Assembly (NCBI GenBank): GCA_030639555.1
Contig: DAOWCM010000003.1
Coordinates: forward strand, 1 to 42,364
DNA: 42,364 bases
From: Candidatus Eiseniibacteriota bacterium
GTDB lineage: Bacteria; Joyebacterota; Joyebacteria; Joyebacterales; Joyebacteraceae
Reading direction: 5' to 3'
A program made the translations under genes and the position numbers. Below are positions 17,031 through 26,396 of this stretch, one piece after another (the first letter of the stretch is position 1; the number at the start of each line of letters is the position of its first letter). Under the pieces are notes generated by a model. The model did no database searches. It worked only from the letters and a program-made list of their open reading frames with translations, and was not told where the DNA came from.

Positions 17031-18013
17031 AAGCTCCTCCGCTGTACGTTTCCCTGCCGCCAGATCACAGCGCCGGCGTTCAGGATCTTCTTCGGTCTGC
17101 CGAGCACCCGCTTGCCGAGGGTGTACTCCATGAGCTTCATCATTCTGTTCAGCCGCGAGGTGTGCATCTGCAGCTTCTCCTGGTCGTCGATCGACTCGGT
17201 GAGCGCGCAGATAGCGGACTGGGCGAGGATCTGGTGGACGTCGCGCGGCAGCATGGGGATCGCTGCCGTCTCCGCCGTGCAGACATAGTCGCCCACCTCG
17301 ATCGTCCTGCGTCCCTCCCGCGTGTCTGACCCGTCGATCGGGTCCGCGAGAGTCAGCGTGTTGCCGACGATCAGGGTGATCTCGTTGTCCCAGACCTTGA
17401 TCTCCGCTCCGGATTCCTTGCCGTGGACGTCCACGTCGGTGTTGAGCGGGAAGGGAGGAGGCGTACCGCCGGAGACCGTGACGGTGTTGAGGGACAGGTC
17501 GCGGGCGGTGACCAACCGGTAGAACGAGTCGCTAGAGTCAGCCAGCGTGAGCTGAGAGGGCCTGAACCGGTAGGAGACCTCGAGCTGCGCGGCGCTCCCC
17601 GCGACTCCCACCTGTGGGAAGATCCGGATCCGCGAGTGCTCGAGGTAGTAGCCCCGGATCTCCGTCGACCCACCCCGCGTCGGCTGGAAGGACGGCAGGT
17701 CCTCGCGAGCAATACGCGGCAGGCTGGACCGGGCATTCCCCCGTATGATCAGGAGATCCCGCAGGCTGTTTCCGACCGCTCTGGTCGGGACGGGGATGAA
17801 CTCGTCGCCAAGGGACAGGTCGAGTATCTCCGTCACCACCATGAACTCTTCCTGGAGCTTCGCCACCTGGGGCACCAGCTCCGTCAGAAGCTCCGTGTCC
17901 ATGTAGAGAATTATGTCTTCGTCCGTCCAGCCCTGAGCGTTGGTGTCAGGAATTACTGCTCGGTTTCGGACTTCTCGGATGAGTTGCTCTGTGGTGTATC
18001 GGAGGGTTGGCAC
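17027..18013 (-). CDS. Head-tail adaptor / tail tubular protein A-like (328 aa)
   Basis: The N-terminus (RYTTEQLIREVRNRAVIPD, then WTDEDIILYMDTEL) is typical of podoviral adaptors related to T7 gp11 and P22 gp4, in which a helical bundle docks under the portal. A beta-rich insertion (about residues 100-220) is followed by more helices. It starts at GTG after GGAAGGAGGAGAA, an exceptionally strong Shine-Dalgarno sequence. It sits between small virion genes and the nozzle, as expected. Confidence 0.78.
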   Translation of the reverse strand: MPTLRYTTEQLIREVRNRAVIPDTNAQGWTDEDIILYMDTELLTELVPQVAKLQEEFMVVTEILDLSLGDEFIPVPTRAVGNSLRDLLIIRGNARSSLPRIAREDLPSFQPTRGGSTEIRGYYLEHSRIRIFPQVGVAGSAAQLEVSYRFRPSQLTLADSSDSFYRLVTARDLSLNTVTVSGGTPPPFPLNTDVDVHGKESGAEIKVWDNEITLIVGNTLTLADPIDGSDTREGRRTIEVGDYVCTAETAAIPMLPRDVHQILAQSAICALTESIDDQEKLQMHTSRLNRMMKLMEYTLGKRVLGRPKKILNAGAVIWRQGNVQRRSL

Positions 18014-18180
18014 TTCTCCTCCTTCCTGGGCTCTTCAATGAGCGCCGCACGGACGCCCTGGATAATGTTGTCGATCGAGACGTAGGTAATTGGCCCCGAC
18101 AGGTCCATGGTTCCAAGAAGAGTCAGGGCCTTGTTCAGCTGCTGCACGTCAACTAGTGCGGTCTCTGGCTGTCGGATCAT
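17953..18180 (-). CDS. Small hypothetical virion-block protein (75 aa)
   Basis: The product begins MIRQPETALVDVQQLNKALT and ends in a charged Ser/Glu-rich tail. It overlaps the adaptor start by 61 bases and the upstream stop in an ATGA junction. The same DNA that encodes its tail contains the strong Shine-Dalgarno sequence of the adaptor. Its function is unknown; the position suggests a connector accessory or chaperone. Confidence 0.55.
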   Translation of the reverse strand: MIRQPETALVDVQQLNKALTLLGTMDLSGPITYVSIDNIIQGVRAALIEEPRKEEKCQPSDTPQSNSSEKSETEQ

Positions 18181-18488
18181 CGATAGGTCTTGTCCATGCT
18201 GTTGACCCGAGGACTAGTGCCGGCGTTGGTGTCGCTCATCACCTTCGTGTTCTTGCCGTAGTACCCGCTCATATGCTCGAGCGCCTTGCGGGCCATGGCC
18301 GAGTTGGGCATACCTGCCTGGTCGATGTAGCCGTTGATGGGCTTGCCGTAGTCGCCCATCGGCTTGCCGCTGTCGTCACGGTATCCCTGCGGGGCTCCCT
18401 TGTAGGACATCCCCGCGTCCATGTGGCTCTCGCCGTACGTCTTCCGCTTGCTCTTCTTGCCGCTGCCGTAGCCCTTGTGCATGGGCAT
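18177..18488 (-). CDS. Gly/Lys-rich small virion protein candidate (103 aa)
   Basis: The sequence is rich in Gly, Lys, Tyr and Met (MPMHKGYGSGKKSKRKTYG), basic at the N-terminus and probably disordered. Small genes of this composition are frequent between the connector and capsid genes of podoviruses, but their role is not established. It is coupled by overlaps with both neighbours. Confidence 0.6.
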   Translation of the reverse strand: MPMHKGYGSGKKSKRKTYGESHMDAGMSYKGAPQGYRDDSGKPMGDYGKPINGYIDQAGMPNSAMARKALEHMSGYYGKNTKVMSDTNAGTSPRVNSMDKTYR

Positions 18489-18949
18489 TACTCACCTCTC
18501 TTTCTGTCACCTCGGACACTGAGAACGAGAACGGACACCGCGACCGAGCCGCCGGCGAAGTTCTCTCCAACGGCGGTGAGCACCACGTCCTCGGCCGCCA
18601 CCGTGTATCGGAACCCGGCCGCCGCAGCCGTGTAGTCCAGGGAGCTGGTCCTCGTCCCGAATGCCGGGCTGATCGTGGCACCGTAGAGGTCCACGTCCGT
18701 GCCATCGCCGACGTTGAAGCTGGTCAGCGAGGCTGTCGCTCCGAAAATCTCCTCTACGACGTGGAGGACCACGCCCAGGAGGAACACGTTGGCCGGCACG
18801 ATGTTCGACAGCGTCAGAATCGCGCCAGCAGGAATGGGGTTGGTGAAAACGCTCACCTCGTCGGTACGAACAATCCCGTGGACGAAGGCCTGGTCGTGCT
18901 GGGCCGCGTTCCTCGGGTCGAACTGTCGCGTGCGTGTGTCGGTACGCAT
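18488..18949 (-). CDS. Beta-rich structural protein (153 aa)
   Basis: After a charged N-terminus (MRTDTRTRQFDPRNAAQHDQ) the rest is beta-rich with alternating hydrophobic residues (VFLLGVVLHVVEEIFGATAS) and ends VLVLSVRGDRKRGE. This resembles small head-decoration or tail-fibre-associated proteins. It belongs to a run of three similar-sized beta proteins around the fibre-like gene. No family is identified. Confidence 0.6.
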   Translation of the reverse strand: MRTDTRTRQFDPRNAAQHDQAFVHGIVRTDEVSVFTNPIPAGAILTLSNIVPANVFLLGVVLHVVEEIFGATASLTSFNVGDGTDVDLYGATISPAFGTRTSSLDYTAAAAGFRYTVAAEDVVLTAVGENFAGGSVAVSVLVLSVRGDRKRGE

Positions 18950-18959
18950 GGGTTCCTCC

Positions 18960-19418
18960 TTAGTTGTTGCGGGATTTCTCTCGCCAAAGCATTGCCCCGT
19001 TATCCCAGGCGAGGCTAATCCTGGTCCCTGTGCTCAGGGTGATCAGTCCGTTGATCTGCATGATCCCCGCGTCGGGAATCGTCACTGTGTCTCCGTTGTC
19101 CGTGCCCACGACGTCGAGGAGCTGCTCGTCGTACTCGCCGGCGGTGATCGCCGTAACGGCACTGAGGGTCACCGCGCCACCGGTAGAGATGACCTTCATG
19201 ACCGAGGCGGCAGGCGTCATCGTGGCGCCACCGGCCAGGGCGGCGTGGCTCACCACGTTGGGCACGAGCACCAGCGCTCCGCTCGCCAGCTTCTGCACGG
19301 TGATGTTGTTCGAGTCGATCAGGTCCAGGAGGATCTGCGTCGTCTCCGGACCCCAGCCGGTCTCTCCGACCGTGAACACCTGTCGGGTCGCTCCGAGTAG
19401 GGTCTTCGATATCGACAT
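18960..19418 (-). CDS. Beta-rich structural protein (152 aa)
   Basis: The N-terminus contains ETGWGPETTQILLDLIDSNN, and the remainder is a strand-rich sequence with AITAGEYDEQLLDVVGTDNG and DTVTIPDAG, a pattern seen in phage fibre and appendage proteins. Its ATG overlaps the fibre-like stop (TGATG type). It is probably a minor structural protein near the receptor-binding apparatus. Confidence 0.58.
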   Translation of the reverse strand: MSISKTLLGATRQVFTVGETGWGPETTQILLDLIDSNNITVQKLASGALVLVPNVVSHAALAGGATMTPAASVMKVISTGGAVTLSAVTAITAGEYDEQLLDVVGTDNGDTVTIPDAGIMQINGLITLSTGTRISLAWDNGAMLWREKSRNN

Positions 19419-21031
19419 CAGGCTGCCTTTCCCATGAATGCCAGCTCTTCACCGGTGAGCTGCTCGAGGAGGCGTACCACCCGGAGCATGTCCACCCAGA
19501 CGTACTTGCCCGCGCGCTCGGAGTAGAAGCTCCAGGCCATGTCCTCGGACAGCTTGTGCCCGTACACCTCGGAGTGAGGAGAGAGCACCGAGACGTTCCC
19601 CGCCTCGTCGCGCACCTTGAGCTCTGCGCTGGCCGCGACATCCTCGGAGTAGAGAACCACCGAGTCGGTGGGGCCGGTCGAAGGAGCGACTCCGTTCTCG
19701 ATAATGAGGGTGTGCGTCCCGCTGGTCGCTCCGGATGGGGTCCCGATCCGGAAGCCGTTCACGGCACCGCCCGCAAAAGCAAAAAGCTGCACGCCACCGA
19801 GGTCCATCACTAAGCTGTCGCTGCCGCGAACGTAGCGAAGTCTTCCCTCTGACCCGCCGGCAAGACCGAAGTCTAGAATCGCGGCGTCGGTCGCCGAGCA
19901 CAGAATCGCCACGGAGTGGTCGGAGGCATCCCCGACATCGCCAAAGGTGGCGTCGCCTGGAGCCGTGACGCCCCAGTTGGCGGCCGTGAGCGCGCCTCCG
20001 GCTCCGACCGTGAGCGACAAGGCGCTGTTGCTTCTGAGCAGCAGGTCGTCGGCGATGCACCCGATACCCACCGTGTTCTGGTCGGTCGTCCCTGAGTCCA
20101 TGAGGCTGAGCCTGCACTCCGCCATCGCGGACTGGACGACGTTGACGAGGATCGCTGCGGACTCGACGTGGAACTGCGCGAGGGGAATCCCGGTCTGCAC
20201 GCGGATACCTACCGCGCCGCCCGCGTCGGTGATCATCAGGACCGGATCCGAGAAGTCCAAGAGGCCGATGGAGAAAAGGCCGGCCGACTGGTCGTAGCCC
20301 ATCTCGAAGCGCCGGACGGAATTCTGAACAAACTCGACCTTGGCGTCAGTTGCGCCCACTCCAGACTCAAGGCGGATGATGGCCTCGAAGGCGTTCCCGC
20401 TGTTGTCGACGTGTAGCGCGACTCCCGCGCCAAACTGAAAGGTCTTGATGACCGGGTTGGTGCCGAGGTCAAGCGACGTGACCGACAGAGCCCCGGTAGC
20501 GCTATCCCCCTGAATGTCGGTTCCGTCCCCGACAGAGATGCTCCCGACGAGGTTGGAGACGAGCATCGCGAGACCGACCCCGGTCTTCGTGGCCTGGATC
20601 ATGACCCCGGTCCCGGCGTCAGCGATCAAGATCGCCTGGCCACCCCCCAGCCCCGACTTGTTGATGAACAGCGCGACTTGGTTGTCCGCCTGCGTGAGGC
20701 GGAGCACGTTGTTACCCGAGGCGGCTGGAGTGGTGATCTCGACGGCGCCGGCGTCGGCGGTAATGGCCCTTCCGAGTCCAGGGCCGCCCGAGTCGTACGC
20801 AGCGTCGAGGGTGCTCAGCGCGCTGGCGGGTGCCGTAGTCCACTTGCCGGCAGCGTCAATCTGGATGAACTCCGGGCCGGCCGGGAGCGCGTCGAGCAGC
20901 TCCATGGCGTAGCTGCCGCCGACGCCCGTGAGGTCGGCCGGTGCGTCGACAGTGACTGCCGCTACGCCGTTCCCGACGGCCTCGCGGAGGATCGCTGCAC
21001 CGTTGTCAGTGAGGTCAATGTCCCGGCCCAT
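19418..21031 (-). CDS. Tail fibre-like beta-helical protein (537 aa)
   Basis: The protein is almost entirely short beta strands rich in Gly, Ala, Ser and Thr, with recurrent turns such as SISVGDGTDIQG and TITDAGG-like motifs, typical of trimeric fibre shafts. The C-terminus (about residues 490-537) is helical and charged (DMLRVVRLLEQLTGEELAFM). A shaft with a C-terminal helical segment suggests a fibre or spike stem; a chaperone or autoproteolysis motif is not evident. It lies among the smaller beta proteins and downstream of the LamG-like protein. Confidence 0.65.
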   Translation of the reverse strand: MGRDIDLTDNGAAILREAVGNGVAAVTVDAPADLTGVGGSYAMELLDALPAGPEFIQIDAAGKWTTAPASALSTLDAAYDSGGPGLGRAITADAGAVEITTPAASGNNVLRLTQADNQVALFINKSGLGGGQAILIADAGTGVMIQATKTGVGLAMLVSNLVGSISVGDGTDIQGDSATGALSVTSLDLGTNPVIKTFQFGAGVALHVDNSGNAFEAIIRLESGVGATDAKVEFVQNSVRRFEMGYDQSAGLFSIGLLDFSDPVLMITDAGGAVGIRVQTGIPLAQFHVESAAILVNVVQSAMAECRLSLMDSGTTDQNTVGIGCIADDLLLRSNSALSLTVGAGGALTAANWGVTAPGDATFGDVGDASDHSVAILCSATDAAILDFGLAGGSEGRLRYVRGSDSLVMDLGGVQLFAFAGGAVNGFRIGTPSGATSGTHTLIIENGVAPSTGPTDSVVLYSEDVAASAELKVRDEAGNVSVLSPHSEVYGHKLSEDMAWSFYSERAGKYVWVDMLRVVRLLEQLTGEELAFMGKAA

Positions 21032-21035
21032 TCTC

Positions 21036-21497
21036 TTAGCCCTCCATGAGCAAGTTCACGTTGGCTGCCGCGTCGCCGTTCGCCTGCGTGGTGATCTCCA
21101 GGACGAGCTGCATGTACTCCGCCTGCTTGAACACGTCGGCGTCCGCGCTCAGGATCCCGCTCGAGGCAGACGAGAGCTTGGCTGCAGCTCCAGCCCCGAA
21201 CACGAGCACCTCCTGCTGGGCGTTGTTCGACGTGTCGATTGCCGTGAGCAGGTCGAACAGCCACAGCACGGTCGACTTGTCCTTCTTGAGCACCTCGAGG
21301 CGGACAGACATATCGCCCGTCGCCGGCGTGGTGGTGGTCTCGATGATGTCGATGATCAGCGTGAAGATGAAATACTGCCGCACGTCGAGCATCCCCGAGG
21401 GGTACTCTGTCGTGGCGATATCGGTGAGGTCCACCACGGACGGATCGAGCGCAGTGGGGAAGTCAATCCCTTCGAGCTGCCTTGTCTTCCTTGGCAT
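21036..21497 (-). CDS. Small structural protein (153 aa)
   Basis: It begins MPRKTRQLEGIDFPTALDPS and has a central hydrophobic strand pair (QYFIFTLIIDIIETTTTPAT) and a C-terminal helix-strand segment (YMQLVLEITTQANGDAAAN). The absence of a signal or charge pattern typical of membrane proteins points to a structural role. It lies between the fibre-like and LamG-like genes. Confidence 0.57.
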   Translation of the reverse strand: MPRKTRQLEGIDFPTALDPSVVDLTDIATTEYPSGMLDVRQYFIFTLIIDIIETTTTPATGDMSVRLEVLKKDKSTVLWLFDLLTAIDTSNNAQQEVLVFGAGAAAKLSSASSGILSADADVFKQAEYMQLVLEITTQANGDAAANVNLLMEG

Positions 21498-21530
21498 CAG
21501 ACGTCCCTCTCTCGGTAGAAGTAGTTGTGA

Positions 21531-23978
21531 TCAGGTTCCCCGCTCGCGTCGGTAATAGAAGTGATAGGCGTCAGATTCGGCGGCTCCTACCGGAGCTTCG
21601 TTGACGAGCTCGTCGTCGTTCTCGAGGCCAGCGCCCGCATTCCACAGGTTGAGGAAATCGTTCAGCCTGAACGCGCGACCCTTCCAATACATGAGGTGGT
21701 CGATGTTCGCCTGCGCGGGCAAGCCGCCGCCTGTGAACCTGGCGAACCCGACTCCCTGGAAGTTGGGCGAGCCCGAGCCTGTCTGGCGTGGATACTTGAA
21801 GCCGCCGACAAACCCCCGCATCTCGCTGAAGTGGTACTGACCGCCGCCGAAGGCCCCGCCGCGTTCGCCCCAGAAGATGCGCTGCTTGTTGAGCACCGCG
21901 TCGTAGGTGATGCCCATGAACTGATACTCGTTCTGGAGGACTCCTGGCGTCGGATCATGGTTAGCGCTGAAGAGTAGACCCTTGAAGGCAATGAGCCCGT
22001 CTTCCATGTCCATGACCGGAACGCCGTTGAGCGTCACGTTGGCCCACGAGTCGTGCTTGAACCAGCTATTGATGGCCTGGCCAGCTACGGCGACAGAATG
22101 GATATCGAAGAACGTCGGTTTACCGTCGCCCGTGTTGACGAGAGAATACCAGCCGCAGACGGTGATCGAAGTGGCCCCGCGGATATCGAAGATCGCGTCC
22201 CCGGAGACCTGATCCTGCCGGAAGTAGGAAGCGTTGATCTCCCCTATGGCCTTGGTGAACCCGCGCGCCTGGCCGAACTTGCCCGTGACACTCAGGGCGT
22301 TCGTCCCGACAACCGTCAGGTCCTTTGTGCCGCCCTCTACTGCGTCGAGGTCGTTCGTCCCGAGCGCCTCCTCACACAGCCAGGTGGCGTCCTTGTCGGT
22401 GAAGTCGAAAGCCTCACCACGGGTAGCCGGAAAGCCTACCGGCTCAGGAGTCGCGTCGAAGTTCGAGAAGGCGAGGCCGTGGTAGTTCCTCCAGTGCTCG
22501 TGGAAATCCCCCTCCGTTAAGGCGCGGCCCTTCCACCAGGAGAAGTGATCGATCCCCAATCGGCTGCTCGATCCGCCGAACTTCCCGAACGCGACCGGGG
22601 TGGTGGCGCTCGCCGAGCCGAAGGCCGAGAAGCCCGTCGTGGTCACGTAGTATTGCTCGTGCTGCTCGCGGCCCCAGAAGAGACGCATCTCGTCGGTCGC
22701 CGCGTCGTAGGCGATACCGAGCATCTGCCAGCGCTCGAGGCGGAACGGCACGGTGGCGTGGGCGACAAGATCGATGGAATTGTTGAGCGACAACCCGTCG
22801 TACATCCTGAACCGTGGCACGATCGGATTGCTTCCGACGGCCGCCAGGTCGAGCTGAAGGAACTGCTCGCCTGCCGGGCTGGAGTCGAAGATCCCGAAGA
22901 TCTGCGGGAAGTTGTCGAGGGCCGTGTCCATGCGGGCCCACACGATCGCGCTGAACGAGGTCGAGCCCGAGATATCGAAGTGGTCGCCGATCGCCGTAGT
23001 CCTCTCGAGGCGAGGTGTGTTGCCCAGGCCGCGCCTGCCGTACCCCATGAATCCAAGAATGGACGGAAGGGGTGGCGCGTTGAGTGCGGTGAGGTCGAGG
23101 GCACCCGGGTCGGCTATCAGATCACGTTGGTCGAGGCTCCCGTCTTCTTCCAGGTGACTGTCGTACTGCACGTTCACGTCGGTGAAGGGGAAGACTCCAG
23201 CTGGCGTGGGGCTCGCGGTCCAGTCGTCCAGGAGCAGGCCGCTGCCGCTGTTGTACATCGCGGTGACGTCTGCAGCGTCCGTCACGCGACCATGGATCGA
23301 TACCTCGTCCATGCCGCCCGGAGAGACTCGTTGCGTCGAGAACCGCGCCCACATTTGCGTGAAGTCCGCGGTCGAGCCGGCGAAGGCGCCCGTAGTGTGT
23401 GCCGTCGTGTTCCGCGTCCCGGCGTTGAACTGAGCCCAGATATGGCCCTGCTCGGCGTCGTACCCGAAAGAGAACATGTGCCAGGTGTCGGCTGCCGGTA
23501 GCCCGCTGGGAGTTTGAACAAACGCGCCGCTTGCCCCTGTCCCGTCGGGGTCGATGTTGAACTGGTGGACGTCTGCCGTAGCGTTCCAAAGGCCCATCCA
23601 GGAGCGTTCATTCGCTGCGCTGACGTCGTCCCATACGCCCATCCACGGGTCAGTCGTACCGTCGGACCACTCGCCCGCGTTGCGGTTGAGCCATAGGTTT
23701 GCCGAGAACGACTGGTTGCCGTACTTAAAATGGCGACTACGAGCGCCGTTGGGTAGGCCGCGACGGTTCGCTATGTCCGCCCCCTGGTTCACGAACCGGC
23801 CACCGTCTACGCCACCCGTGGACGTCGAGAACGCTATCCCGGAGAGGTTGATTACGTGTCTGTCGTGCCTCGAGTAGTCTTTCGTTCCGAGGGACTGAGT
23901 TGGGAAGACGCGAGGGACGTCGTCACACCGCCAGTACGCATCGAGGCCATCGAGCAGCAGGTTCATAGTATTCACCAA
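21531..23978 (-). CDS. Three-domain LamG-like receptor-binding protein candidate (815 aa)
   Basis: Three concanavalin A-like (LamG) domains can be seen from repeated landmarks: a Trp-rich opening strand, a MGIxYDA..xxRxFWG strand pair (FGYDAEQGHIWAQF, GIAYDAATDEMRLFWG, GITYDAVLNKQRIFWG), and a closing segment (DHFSWWKGRALTEGDF, DHLMYWKGRAF, MDEVSIHGRVT). LamG domains bind carbohydrate or protein ligands. In a virion block this suggests host-surface recognition. It directly follows the capsid gene after a hairpin. Confidence 0.72.
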   Translation of the reverse strand: MVNTMNLLLDGLDAYWRCDDVPRVFPTQSLGTKDYSRHDRHVINLSGIAFSTSTGGVDGGRFVNQGADIANRRGLPNGARSRHFKYGNQSFSANLWLNRNAGEWSDGTTDPWMGVWDDVSAANERSWMGLWNATADVHQFNIDPDGTGASGAFVQTPSGLPAADTWHMFSFGYDAEQGHIWAQFNAGTRNTTAHTTGAFAGSTADFTQMWARFSTQRVSPGGMDEVSIHGRVTDAADVTAMYNSGSGLLLDDWTASPTPAGVFPFTDVNVQYDSHLEEDGSLDQRDLIADPGALDLTALNAPPLPSILGFMGYGRRGLGNTPRLERTTAIGDHFDISGSTSFSAIVWARMDTALDNFPQIFGIFDSSPAGEQFLQLDLAAVGSNPIVPRFRMYDGLSLNNSIDLVAHATVPFRLERWQMLGIAYDAATDEMRLFWGREQHEQYYVTTTGFSAFGSASATTPVAFGKFGGSSSRLGIDHFSWWKGRALTEGDFHEHWRNYHGLAFSNFDATPEPVGFPATRGEAFDFTDKDATWLCEEALGTNDLDAVEGGTKDLTVVGTNALSVTGKFGQARGFTKAIGEINASYFRQDQVSGDAIFDIRGATSITVCGWYSLVNTGDGKPTFFDIHSVAVAGQAINSWFKHDSWANVTLNGVPVMDMEDGLIAFKGLLFSANHDPTPGVLQNEYQFMGITYDAVLNKQRIFWGERGGAFGGGQYHFSEMRGFVGGFKYPRQTGSGSPNFQGVGFARFTGGGLPAQANIDHLMYWKGRAFRLNDFLNLWNAGAGLENDDELVNEAPVGAAESDAYHFYYRRERGT

Positions 23979-23987
23979 GAAGCAGCC

Positions 23988-24010
23988 GGGGAGGCTCCTG
24001 AAGCCCCCCC
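23988..24010 (-). terminator. Hairpin downstream of the major capsid gene
   Basis: A 9-bp stem with one A-C mismatch (GGGGAGGCT with AGCCCCCCC on the + strand) and a 5-base loop fills the short gap between the capsid stop and the LamG-like gene. It lacks a long T run. It probably reduces read-through so that capsid is made in excess over fibre components. Confidence 0.55.
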
Positions 24011-24031
24011 GACGACTGGAGTAAAAGATGC

Positions 24032-25285
24032 CTAGTTGCTGTTGACGATGTTCTCGATGATCGTGTTGTGTCCGACAGCGTCACAGAAGACCGACTGGTT
24101 CGCGTAGGCACGCGCGTCGTAGCCGTTCTTCTCCTCGAGGCGGTGGAAGACCTGGCGCTCGGCGGGATCGCCGAAGGCAAAGTCCTGCGCCCCGATTCGC
24201 GACCACGCACCGAGGTCGAGCAGGTAAGCGAAACCACCCTTGATAAAGATCGAAGGTTTGATTTCGACAGGCCCGCTCTGAGTCCAGAAGGTGATGGCCT
24301 CGGCGCCCGCCTCGTAGCGTGCGTTGCCGTCTCCTCTCTGGAAACGACGAAGAGCCGCGAGGTCGCCGATCAGGTCCACCCAGGTTGCGGTCGAAACGTA
24401 GAGACAGAGTCGCCCCTCTCCACCGCCCTTCTCAACGATCCTCGCGACGGCTTCCTGAATGTGATCCATGTCGAGAGCGCTACCGCCGGCGTCGACCGAG
24501 TTGGCTCGCCAGAGCGTGAAGGCCGCGACATCGATGTTGAAGAGATTTCCCGAGGTCTGCTGCAGGATCTCGTGGATCCCGATCGCGCTCTGGTGCGTCG
24601 GGAGGGGAGCGATAACCGCGCCAACCCAGAAGATCCGGTCTCCCGCTCCGACCCCGCCCGCGAGGGCACCGGTGAACTGGATACGCCGAAGCGTGAAGTC
24701 CACCGAGAGGACGGTGATTGCCGCGTCGTCGATGACCGTGAGGCCCGCGTTGAGAATGTCCACGACCGCCTGCTCGGCGCCAGCCCAGATGCCGGGGGCC
24801 CAGCTCGCGGCGGTGATCTGAATGGTGTCGGCGGCGGGGGTACTCTGCACGACGCCGAGGTCGGCCTGACCGTAGAGCGCTTCGATCTCTTGGCGCTTAC
24901 GGAACGAGTTGGCCATGTTGGTCACGATGTGCTTCGTGCTCTGCACAAAAGCACGCGGGCCAGACGTCGAGGCCTTGGCGATCGTCTCGTAGTCCACCTG
25001 ACTACGGAGGATTACCTGGAAGCCATCGACTGCGGCTCGCTTCGTCTCACCAACGGCCGCCGGCTGCAGCGTCTGAATCGGAGCGCCGGGAGCAAGGTAG
25101 GTGAAGCCGTTCTCGAACACGAGCGTGATTGCCGCGTTGAACGACTCGCCGGGGCGTTTGTCGCCTCCGCGGAACGGGACGTCTTTGATAACCCGGACGC
25201 CGTTCGGGTAAATGAATCGAACCTTGTTGTCGTAGACCCTCTTGAAGATACCTTCAAGGGTGCTTGTCGAATGCGCTGTTGCCAT
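24032..25285 (-). CDS. Major capsid protein (417 aa)
   Basis: Gene order (portal, acidic scaffold, this gene, then tail genes) and size fit an HK97-fold podoviral capsid. The N-terminal part has GETKRAAVDGFQVILRSQVD followed by a helix, resembling the spine-helix region of such capsids. The protein contains a mixed alpha/beta middle and ends NQSVFCDAVGHNTIIENIVN. It begins at a TAATG overlap with the scaffold stop, has its own downstream hairpin, and would be the most abundant product. I assign it by context and sequence character, not by a diagnostic motif. Confidence 0.82.
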   Translation of the reverse strand: MATAHSTSTLEGIFKRVYDNKVRFIYPNGVRVIKDVPFRGGDKRPGESFNAAITLVFENGFTYLAPGAPIQTLQPAAVGETKRAAVDGFQVILRSQVDYETIAKASTSGPRAFVQSTKHIVTNMANSFRKRQEIEALYGQADLGVVQSTPAADTIQITAASWAPGIWAGAEQAVVDILNAGLTVIDDAAITVLSVDFTLRRIQFTGALAGGVGAGDRIFWVGAVIAPLPTHQSAIGIHEILQQTSGNLFNIDVAAFTLWRANSVDAGGSALDMDHIQEAVARIVEKGGGEGRLCLYVSTATWVDLIGDLAALRRFQRGDGNARYEAGAEAITFWTQSGPVEIKPSIFIKGGFAYLLDLGAWSRIGAQDFAFGDPAERQVFHRLEEKNGYDARAYANQSVFCDAVGHNTIIENIVNSN

Positions 25286-26388
25286 TAGTGTTCAAGTCCC
25301 ATTGCGTCATTTAGACTGTTGATGAACTCCCGACCTGTGTAGGTCCGCTGGGTTTTCACCTTGCGCTCTCCGCGCTGCTCAGACGTCCCAGACTTCTTCC
25401 TGGAACGCCGAGTCTTCGCGACCGCTATGTCCGCCTTCTTCTGCTTCCCGGACTTCCCTCTCTTCCGGCCCTTGGGTACGGTTCGAGAGAGTTCCTTCTG
25501 AAGCGCCTTGCGTTCACGCAGGAGGTGCTTGGCGGCGGTGAGCGGGTGCATGGTCTCGTCACGAGCCATTGCCGCGAGCATGATGTCTGCCATCCTCTTC
25601 CGAAGTGGATCGGAGTCTTTGGGTAGGCCGACCTCATCCAGGGCGACACTGACGTTGTGCTCGAGCGTCTGCAGTTGCTCGATCTCCGCCTGCGTGTATG
25701 TTCTTTCTGTTTTCTGCTGCCCGTTGCCGTTCTGCTGACCACCACGCGCCTGGCGTTTCAGCTGACGGTTCTCCTGGAGCTGTTTCTGAGCCTCTGGCTC
25801 GGCCTGCAGCTCCTTGTAGTACGGAACCACGTAGGCGTGCGCCAGCTCCGCGACGTGCTTGCGCGCGGACTCGTAGTTGCCGAACTTCTGCGTGTAGAAC
25901 TCCTCGAGGAAGCCGAAGTGATCGTTGATCATGGCCCGCATCGTGAAGTTCGCGTTCTCGAGGGCCCGCTTCGACTCGGTCGCGCGCTTCTCGTAGAAGA
26001 TCCCCTTCTGCGCGAGCGCCGCGAGCTGGTCTACGTTTTCGACTTGATGAGTCTTGCCTTCGACCAGAAGGGTGAAGCCTTCGTCCTCTTCTTCGTCCTC
26101 TTCGGCTTCATCCTCTCCAGTCTCGCCACTCTCCTCATCTCCGTCAGTATCGTCTTCATCGCTATCTGATTCATCGTCATCAGCTTCTTCGTCGGTGTCG
26201 AAGCCGTCGAGACTTTCTTCGTCACCTTCCTCTTGTTCGTCGTCGTCCTCTTCAGCCTCTTTGCCTTCGTCCTCGGGAGAGACATCTGCTTTGAACTCCT
26301 TCTCCAGGTCGGCGATCTCATCCTCGCTGAAGACGAGATTCGTGCTGGGTTCCTGCTCTTCGGTCTGGGTGGTTTCTTCGTCGGCCAT
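25285..26388 (-). CDS. Scaffolding protein (367 aa)
   Basis: The first 105 residues are extremely acidic (runs such as DDDESDSDEDDTDGDEESG), followed by a helical coiled-coil-like middle (about 110-300) and a strongly basic tail (GRKRGKSGKQKKADIAVAKT). An acidic N-terminus, helical core and basic C-terminus that binds capsid, placed between portal and capsid, is the standard podoviral scaffold layout (T7 gp9 type). Confidence 0.8.
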   Translation of the reverse strand: MADEETTQTEEQEPSTNLVFSEDEIADLEKEFKADVSPEDEGKEAEEDDDEQEEGDEESLDGFDTDEEADDDESDSDEDDTDGDEESGETGEDEAEEDEEEDEGFTLLVEGKTHQVENVDQLAALAQKGIFYEKRATESKRALENANFTMRAMINDHFGFLEEFYTQKFGNYESARKHVAELAHAYVVPYYKELQAEPEAQKQLQENRQLKRQARGGQQNGNGQQKTERTYTQAEIEQLQTLEHNVSVALDEVGLPKDSDPLRKRMADIMLAAMARDETMHPLTAAKHLLRERKALQKELSRTVPKGRKRGKSGKQKKADIAVAKTRRSRKKSGTSEQRGERKVKTQRTYTGREFINSLNDAMGLEH

Positions 26389-26396
26389 GGGGTCCT

